The notes under the pieces were generated by a model. The model ran no database searches and had not been told where the DNA came from. It saw nothing but the letters and a program-made list of their open reading frames with translations. From NCBI GenBank assembly GCA_963920525.1, contig OY986435.1, positions 179,026,266-179,090,265 on the forward strand: 64,000 bases of DNA, in the 5' to 3' direction. The position numbers and the translations under genes were made by a program. Positions within the stretch are counted from its first letter, which is position 1. The number at the start of each line of letters is the position of its first letter. The DNA is from Dichetophora obliterata. Taxonomy: Eukaryota; Arthropoda; Insecta; Diptera; Sciomyzidae. Shown piece by piece: positions 58,444 through 64,000 of the stretch.

Positions 58444-59519
58444 GAAATCTTATTTCTGAATTTTGAATATGTAGAACTTTGAAGAACTGTCCACTGATAT
58501 CAGGAAAAAAATTTTACTTACCTCCGCTTTCTACAAAAAATACTAAAATTGTTGAATGTTGACCCAAAAAGTGATATTTTTGAAATTTTAGTTCATGAGT
58601 TTTGTAGTTAAATTTAATTATATTTTTAAAATATTTATCAACATCCAAAAAAGTTGAAAATTAGCAGGCGTCATAAATAAGATATGATCTTTTGAAATAA
58701 AATAAATTTAATAACGTATCTTATAAAATGTAGGCGCTATAAAACAGTATTTAAGGATAAATATGCATAAAAACGGAAAATTTGGTAAAATATTTTGGAA
58801 AATAAAAAAAGGACTGCCTTAGAATTGCAAAATTTTTTATTATTTAATAATTATTATGTCTTCTTTAAGCCCTGAGAGTGCCAAGGTGCGCAACTTTTTT
58901 TAGAATTTTTTGTTCGAATGTATATGATGGTCTTAAAAATGGCTGTAAAAACCGTGCTCTGACCGTTTTGTATGAAAAAAGTCGAATTTGAGGTCAATGA
59001 AAATTTATGATGAGCTTAAAATATTTTCAACACATCACAAAATATTTTTACATAAAAAATAAATTTCAATACATACGAAATAAAAAAAAAAATTTCTTAA
59101 ACGAAGGTTTTTTCTTAGTTAAAACAGAAAATTTGGTAAAACCTTTTTGAAAATAAAAAAAGGACTGCCTCAGATTTCCAAAATTTTTTTTTGTTTAATC
59201 AATATTATATGTACTTTAAGCTATAAGAGTGCCGAGGTGCGCAAATGTATGGTTGTCTTTTTATTTAACCTGTTTGATGGACCTAAAAATGCTATTTATT
59301 TTAATTGAAAAACCAGGTTCTGACCGTTTTTTTCAAATAACGGCTGTAATCGTGACGACAGATTGGCAGGCAGTCATTGCGAAATCTACTTAGGAGGTGA
59401 TGCTGATCAAAAATATATATACTTTTCTACACCTGCCACACCTATTTTTTGGCATTTCAGACAGAAAAAATATATTTCCCTTACAAAGTACACGTTTCGG
59501 TATTAAAATATGTATACGT

Positions 59520-59990
59520 GAAATAAATAAAAATATATAATATATATCAATATAAAAATATATATATTACGAAAAGAAAACACTGATCAAACTTAATGAC
59601 AATGAATTAAAAAATATTAAAAAAATATGTCTTGCTAATATTATATGGGAGTAACATGCAATTTCTTTACATTATATTCTTTGCTGTTTGTTCTTCTTGT
59701 TTTTATTTAGATGTATTTTTCTTACTCGCTGATTTTTTATGCAATTCTTCAATTCAAAAAATGGGTAAAATCGAGAAAGTAAACGTGGTGGTATAAAAAT
59801 ATATATATTAAGAAAACTATACACTCTGCTCAAACTGACATGAAAATCAATTAAAAATTATTAAAAAAATATATTTTGCAATAATTACATGAGGGAGCAA
59901 CATGCAATATCTTTAAATTATATTCTTTGCTGTGGGCTCTTATTGTTTTTTTTTAAATGCATTTTTCTAACTCGCTCATTTTATGTACAG
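59520..59990 (+). repeat. Diverged direct repeats in the Transib 5' region
   Basis: Blocks at about 59520-59755 and 59785-59990 share AAAATATATATATTA-GAAAA, AACATGCAATnTCTTTA, TTATATTCTTTGCTGT and TTTTTCTnACTCGCTnATTTT in order. The repeats precede the transposase gene. The same upstream region also contains repeated GGAAAATTTGGTAAAA and GAGTGCnnAGGTGCGCAA words near 58780-59250. Confidence 0.8.
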
Positions 59991-60146
59991 TTATTTGCTT
60001 TGTGAGAAAAAAATAACAAAAACGAAAAATCAAAAAGTAAACAAAACAAGCAAGTGAAAACGAAGTCAAAGTTGATGAAAGTATTAAAAAAAATAGTTAA
60101 ATAATTAAAAGTTACTGAAGTGATTTGAAGATTAAGAAAATTAAAA

Positions 60147-62485
60147 ATGACAGATTTTACTGGAGGTTTATTTAACTAAACATTCATTGCTTTAAAAAAG
60201 TGGCTTTAAAAATATTTTTCGTAGGAATAGTTATTTCAATATCCCGTGTGGAGTTTTTTGAGTTATGGTGCGATCAACAAAGTGATGACTTTTACGATAC
60301 GGTCATAAATTTTGTTTCTTCAAATGAAATTTTATCTGATGAAATTGTTAATGAGATGAAGGTGAACATTCGTTTTTATGCAAATAAAATTCAACAAAAG
60401 TGGAAGTCAGCTGGTCGCCGTAAGGATAGATATAAATGCAGCTATTGTGCTTACTACACTATGCGGCAAATTTTTAAGTTTCAAAATTTTGAAGTTCTAC
60501 TAGACAGCAAGACTGTTTTGAAATTTGTCGTATAGTGTAAAGATAATATTTTTGTCTTCCTGTAAGAATAAATTGAAAATACTTTTCAGATTTTTGATGA
60601 AGAACTCAGATTGGTTACAAATGGAAGATATTGTATTAGTTCAACAGAAAAGTGATCAAGCCTCTGGTCAAAACGTCTTAGAAGAGCTCCCTACTACGTC
60701 TAAAGGCTCGCTCGGTAGGCCATCAAAACTTTTTGCAGATTGCGGAGAACGTTCAAAGCAAAATAAAGTACGTGATTTGTTGAAATCAAGAACTGTGAAT
60801 GAGCTCTCATATGCTGCTCAAATGTCTAAACGGGCAAGTGGACTCCCTACTGTTGCAGATATTATAAAATCTGTTTGTGAATCTCCCGAAGAGGCGGAAA
60901 AAATTAAAAAATTAAAATATAGTACAGAAGCACAACACACTTACACCAATGTGGAGGCGCTAGCCATTTACATTGACAGTAGGTTAACTTCCTATACCTA
61001 CAACAATCTTCGAAAAAGAGCATTACGAGCGGGCCATAATTTATATCCTTCTCTTTATAAACTTGCAAAAGTTTTCCTTCAGAAAATTCAATCACTGTGA
61101 CTGAAAGTAGTGCTTCCATAAATATGCAAGACATTGTCAATCACACTACGGAAAGGCTGTTAAATGTGATACAGTCGGTTATTGCTGGCAATATTGAAAA
61201 TTTTAGTACATTGACTTTAATTTGTAAATGGGGTGGTGATGGTAGTTGTGGTTACAGTACTTATAAGCAAAGGTTTAACGAAGAGGATAGCACTGATGAG
61301 TATTTATTTGTAATGTCATTTGTTCCTATACAGTTGCGGCTAACTGAAAATTCAAATGAAGTGGTATGGCAAAATAAACATCCATCGTCCACTCGGCTTT
61401 GTAGACCAATCAAATTTGTATTCGCTAAAGAAACCGAAAAAATAATAAAAGAAGAATTTGGAAATATTCGTCATCAAATTGAAAGTTTGAAAGATGCTGA
61501 CTTTAACATATCATCCAAATCATTAAAAATTAAATTCAAATTTGTTTGCACCATGATCGACGGTAAGATAGCCAATCATCTTTCGTCTCACAAGTCAACA
61601 CAGTCGTGTTATATATGTGGTGCCAAGCCAACTGAAATGAATGAAATCCAAAACCTCAAAGAACCTCGACCAGAATTGTATTCTTATGGCTTATCATCTC
61701 TACATGCTTGGATCAAAACGCTTGACTGTATCTTACATATAGGGTACAGGCTAGATGTAAAAAAATGGGCAATCCGCGATATCAATGATAAGTTATCTGT
61801 CGAGAATAGAAAAAAGCAAATTCAACTTCGTTTTAAAAAAGAACTTGGTCTAGTTATAGATAAGCCCAAGCCAGGCTATGGCTCTTCAAACTATGGGAAC
61901 ACTGCTCGACGATTTTTTAAAAGCCATGAAAAAAGCTTTTCTATAACTGGAGTAGACGAGAAGCTTATAAAAAGATTTTATATAATTTTAAGCTGTATCT
62001 CCTCTGGTTATAATATAGATATTTCTTCATTTGAAATTTATATTGATGAGACTAAGGCATTATATATTCAACTTTATAGCTGGTATTTTATGCCGGTAAC
62101 AGTTCATAAAATTCTCTGCCATGCTAAAGATATAGTGCAACAATGCATCGTTGGAATAGGGCAATTATCTGAAGAGGCACAAGAGGCTCGTAACAAAGAC
62201 TGTAGACGTTTTCGTTTGACAAACACACGTAAAAGCTCAAGAGTCAATACAAATAGGGATTTATTGAATATGCTTCTCATCAGTTCTGATCCTTTGGTTG
62301 ATTCCTACCGAGAAAAGCCTCTAACTAATGTTAGAAAATTGCATCCGGACGTATTAGTTTTTCTTATTCCTGCTGGTGAATCAGAAATAACCGCCATACG
62401 ACAATCTCGTTTTCCTCTTGTTAATGATGATTCAACTAGTGATGAATGGTCCGGTCCTGAGGGCGATTCTTGGTCGTCGAATTAA
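60147..62485 (+). CDS. Transib transposase (RAG1-core-like), near-intact
   Basis: This is the DNA-cleaving transposase of the Transib element. Proposed exons: 60147-60165 (MTDFTG), a 59-bp GT...AG intron, then 60225-60429 (SRVEFFELWCDQQSDDFYD...KWKSAGRRKDR). A gap of 160 bp follows that ends in TTTTCAG but begins AT instead of GT. The third exon starts at 60590 (FLMKNSDWLQM...LGRPSKLF...ALAIYIDSRL). One indel near 61070-61075 is needed to enter the 462-codon frame at 61097-62485. Numbering from 61097, that frame has D48 (KWGGDGS), D155 (MIDGK) and E363 (SEEAQEARNKD), corresponding by context to RAG1 D600, D708 and E962. C171/C174 and H337/H342 have the same spacing as the RAG1 zinc ligands C727/C730 and H937/H942. 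The C-terminus is acidic (DDSTSDEWSGPEGDSW). The catalytic core is intact; the frameshift, if real, disables this copy. Confidence 0.88.
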
Positions 62486-62559
62486 AGATGAACATCCAAT
62501 TCTTAATAATGTTAATATAAGAAAAAATAAATAAATTCTTCAATTTAGAAAGTAAATTT

Positions 62560-63080
62560 CGCAAATCACATACTAGACGTCTATTCGTAATTTTGTAATC
62601 GTACTTTTTAAATTGTAAATTGTATGGCAGCTGCCACGCCCACTTGTCCAATCACGCTGAAATTTTTTTACTTTTTTGAAGTTATACATTAGACGTCTAT
62701 GGCTAATTTTGTTATCATAGCTTATCTCATTCCTAAGATATAGTGCAAAATGTGTTTAAGTTGTATGGCAGCTGCCACGCCCACTTATCCAATCGCGTTG
62801 AAATTTTTTTAACTTTTTTCAAATCTTATATTAGACGTCAATGGCTAATTTTGTTATCATAGCTTATCGCATTCCTAAGATATAGTGCAAAATGTGTTTA
62901 AGTTGTATGGCAGCTGCCACGCCCACTTGTCCAATCGCGGTGAAATTTTTTTAACTTTTTTTAAATCTTATATTAGACGTCAATGGCTAATTTTGTTATC
63001 ATAGCTTATCTCATACCTAAGATATGGCGCAAAATGTGTTTAAGTTGTATGGCAGCTGCCACGCCCACTTGTCCAAAATT
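62560..63080 (+). repeat. Tandem array, about 142-bp unit, 3.7 copies, in Transib 3' end
   Basis: The anchor TGTATGGCAGCTGCCACGCC occurs at about 62621, 62762, 62904 and 63046, spacings of 141-142 bp. Each unit also has CACTTGTCCAATCRCG, TTAGACGTC, TGGCTAATTTTGTTATCATA and GCAAAATGTGTTTAAG. It lies between the transposase stop and the right terminus. Confidence 0.95.
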
Positions 63081-63138
63081 TCTGAAATACTTTTTTTGTA
63101 CTTTCTTGTACCATAAACATCGAAAACTACCAAAAAAT

Positions 63139-63177
63139 AATATTTTCCATCTAACTTGTACCAATTGCATCACTGTG
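63139..63177 (-). promoter_or_regulatory. Transib right terminus, RSS-like heptamer
   Basis: Read inward on the minus strand: heptamer CACAGTG, then ATGC, then 19 more bases to GAAAATATT at a 23-bp spacing (or AAAATATTA at 24). The nonamer-like block is weaker than on the left. Both ends therefore appear to be of the long-spacer type rather than a 12/23 pair. Confidence 0.75.
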
Positions 63178-63495
63178 TGCCGCTGCGTTGGGAGTTTCAG
63201 CACGACAACGACCCTAAACACACCTCAAAGCTTGTAAAAGAGTGGTTTACAACAAAGGGGGTCCAAGTCATGAAGTGGCCGGCCCAATCGCCAGATTTAA
63301 ACCCAATTGAGAATTTATTTGGAATACTCAAAAGGAAGATCGGCAGCTGTCGATTTAAAAATAAAAATGAACTACTTTTGGGCCTTAAAAAAGAATGGTT
63401 CCGTATTAGTAAAACTACACTTAAACGGTTAATTGAGTCTATGCCAAAACGATGTCGAGAAGTTATAAAAAACAAGGGATATTACACCAAATATT

Positions 63496-63522
63496 AAAAA
63501 GTTGCTTAGATTACGAACAGCT
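63496..63522 (-). repeat. Inner repeat of the Tc1-like right end
   Basis: An inverted copy of the left inner repeat, with one base different in the GTAAT(G/C)TAAGC core. It begins almost immediately after the transposase stop codon. Confidence 0.85.
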
Positions 63523-63723
63523 GAATATAGAGTTTTAAGTTTTTTTGTAAATATTTTTTCCTTAGTACTATTGAAAATTAATTGTTTTTATTTTCCTTAT
63601 AAACCTTACTTATAATAAAATAATAAAAAAATAATTTAAGTTTAAAAACTTTGTAAACAAAACTATCATGAGACTTTGAATTTATACCATGAAACGGTTG
63701 CTTAGTTTACGAACAATACTGTA

Positions 63724-64000
63724 TATGGGAGGTGCTACGCCTACTTGTTCAATCTCATCGAAATTTAGCAAGAATTTTAAAGATCACATATTAAATATCC
63801 ACCGATAATTCTATTAGTGGATACGTAAGTTTAAAATATAGCGCAAAATGTGTTTAAGTTGTTTAGTAGATGCTACGCCTACTTGTCCAATCACGCAGTA
63901 ATTCTTAACCCATTTTGGAAGTCACATACTAGGCGTCTGTGTTTAATTTTGTTATCGTAGCTTATCTCCTTTCTAAGATATAGTACAAATTGTGTTTTTG
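63724..64000 (+). mobile_element. Older Transib copy, right part (continues past the window)
   Basis: Immediately after the Tc1-like right end and its TA, the sequence matches the 142-bp units of the intact Transib: GGAGGTGCTACGCCTACTTG at 63728 and again about 139 bp later, with GCAAAATGTGTTTAAGTTG and TTTTGTTATCGTAGCTTATC. It is more diverged than the units in the intact copy. The right terminus lies beyond the window. Confidence 0.9.

Larger units (their letters stand above)
58405..63177 (+). mobile_element. Transib transposon, 4,773 bp, RAG1-related
   Basis: The ends are perfect 11-bp inverted repeats, CACAGTGATGC, flanked by a perfect 5-bp duplication TGCCG (58400-58404 and 63178-63182). 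A GC-rich 5-bp duplication and a CACWRTG-type start are the known marks of Transib. The interior holds about 1.7 kb of repeat-rich 5' sequence, a RAG1-core-like transposase gene and a tandem array before the right end. It is inserted in the second half of the Tc1-like transposase. Boundaries are certain to the base. Confidence 0.95.
57655..63497 (+). pseudogene. Tc1-like DD34E transposase, frameshifted and split
   Basis: The protein starts MPRVQYKQDLKEKIINFF, with a first helix-turn-helix (SQISIAKRFNINKSIISLL) and a GRPRKT linker. There is one frameshift near 57785, a TAG near 57845 and another frameshift near 57905. After KKHLKK a 57-bp GTAAGT...TTTTAG intron (58035-58091) restores the reading LEFATQHLNWTPEKW. 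The catalytic domain follows with FSDESKF, KHGGGNVMVW and YDEWEMP, where Transib is inserted. It resumes at 63183 with LRWEFQHDNDPKHTSK and SPDLNPIENLFG and ends NKGYYTKY. The second D and the E are 34 residues apart. The Transib insertion is exactly in frame with the family's usual continuation once one 5-bp duplicate is removed. Confidence 0.9.
57285..63721 (+). mobile_element. Tc1-like element, interrupted by Transib
   Basis: Identical 27-bp outer termini (starting CAGTATTGTTCGTAAACTAA) lie at 57285-57311 and, inverted, 63695-63721, with TA on both outer sides. Subtracting the Transib insertion and its duplicated 5 bp leaves about 1,659 bp, normal for a Tc1 element. It carries one transposase gene on the plus strand and is inserted in the 3' region of an older Transib copy. 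Confidence 0.95.

Noticed and set aside
1..64000. LTR retrotransposon or endogenous virus
   Set aside because: I looked for paired direct terminal repeats with TG...CA ends, and for gag, protease, integrase or envelope motifs, and saw none.
1..64000. piggyBac elements
   Set aside because: No TTAA-flanked CCY...RGG terminal pairs were recognised by eye.

Overview
This is a strongly AT-rich, gene-poor stretch of animal nuclear DNA. Short GT-AG introns, TTG/CAA microsatellites, Jockey-like LINEs, small Helitrons, mariner/Tc1 elements and a tRNA-derived SINE together suggest a brachyceran (higher) fly. A tephritid or calyptrate is possible, but I cannot fix the species. I see no convincing host exon. 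Nearly everything recognisable is a transposable element (TE) or TE debris, so the window is best read as intergenic, intronic or pericentromeric TE-rich DNA.

Region by region. 0-8 kb: a decayed Jockey-like reverse transcriptase, an orphan TE-like ORF, a TTA-flanked MITE, an internally deleted IS630/Tc1/mariner copy (4.5-5.4 kb), a TIR element carrying a tRNA-like module, and a hAT-like element (6.5-7.4 kb). 8-20 kb: AT-rich DNA, two hAT-type MITEs of one family with perfect 8-bp target duplications, a tRNA-derived SINE, and several Helitrons, one containing a roughly 142-bp tandem array. 20-34 kb: mostly unrecognised AT-rich DNA with foldback and TIR elements, a decayed ZBED/SCAND3-like hAT transposase, a 121-bp inverted repeat with a single mismatch, and a TATCGATA cluster.

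34.5-42.3 kb: a Jockey-type LINE broken by two insertions. One is a 4-kb hAT with a perfect 8-bp duplication; it contains a TAA-flanked element (itself invaded by another TIR element) and a nearly intact mariner. 42.5-55.6 kb: long hairpin elements, Helitrons, a Tc1-like remnant on the minus strand and MITEs, with about 6.5 kb of featureless AT-rich DNA between them.

55.6-64 kb holds the most interesting structure. A 4,773-bp Transib transposon (the family related to vertebrate RAG1) is inserted in the transposase gene of a Tc1-like element, which is itself inserted in the 3' region of an older, internally deleted copy of the same Transib family. The inner Transib has CACAGTG heptamer ends, a 5-bp target duplication, the RAG1-like catalytic D/D/E residues and the zinc-ligand C/C and H/H pairs. 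No element encodes a host pathway. The 'system' here is nested transposition, and the target duplications let its order be read.
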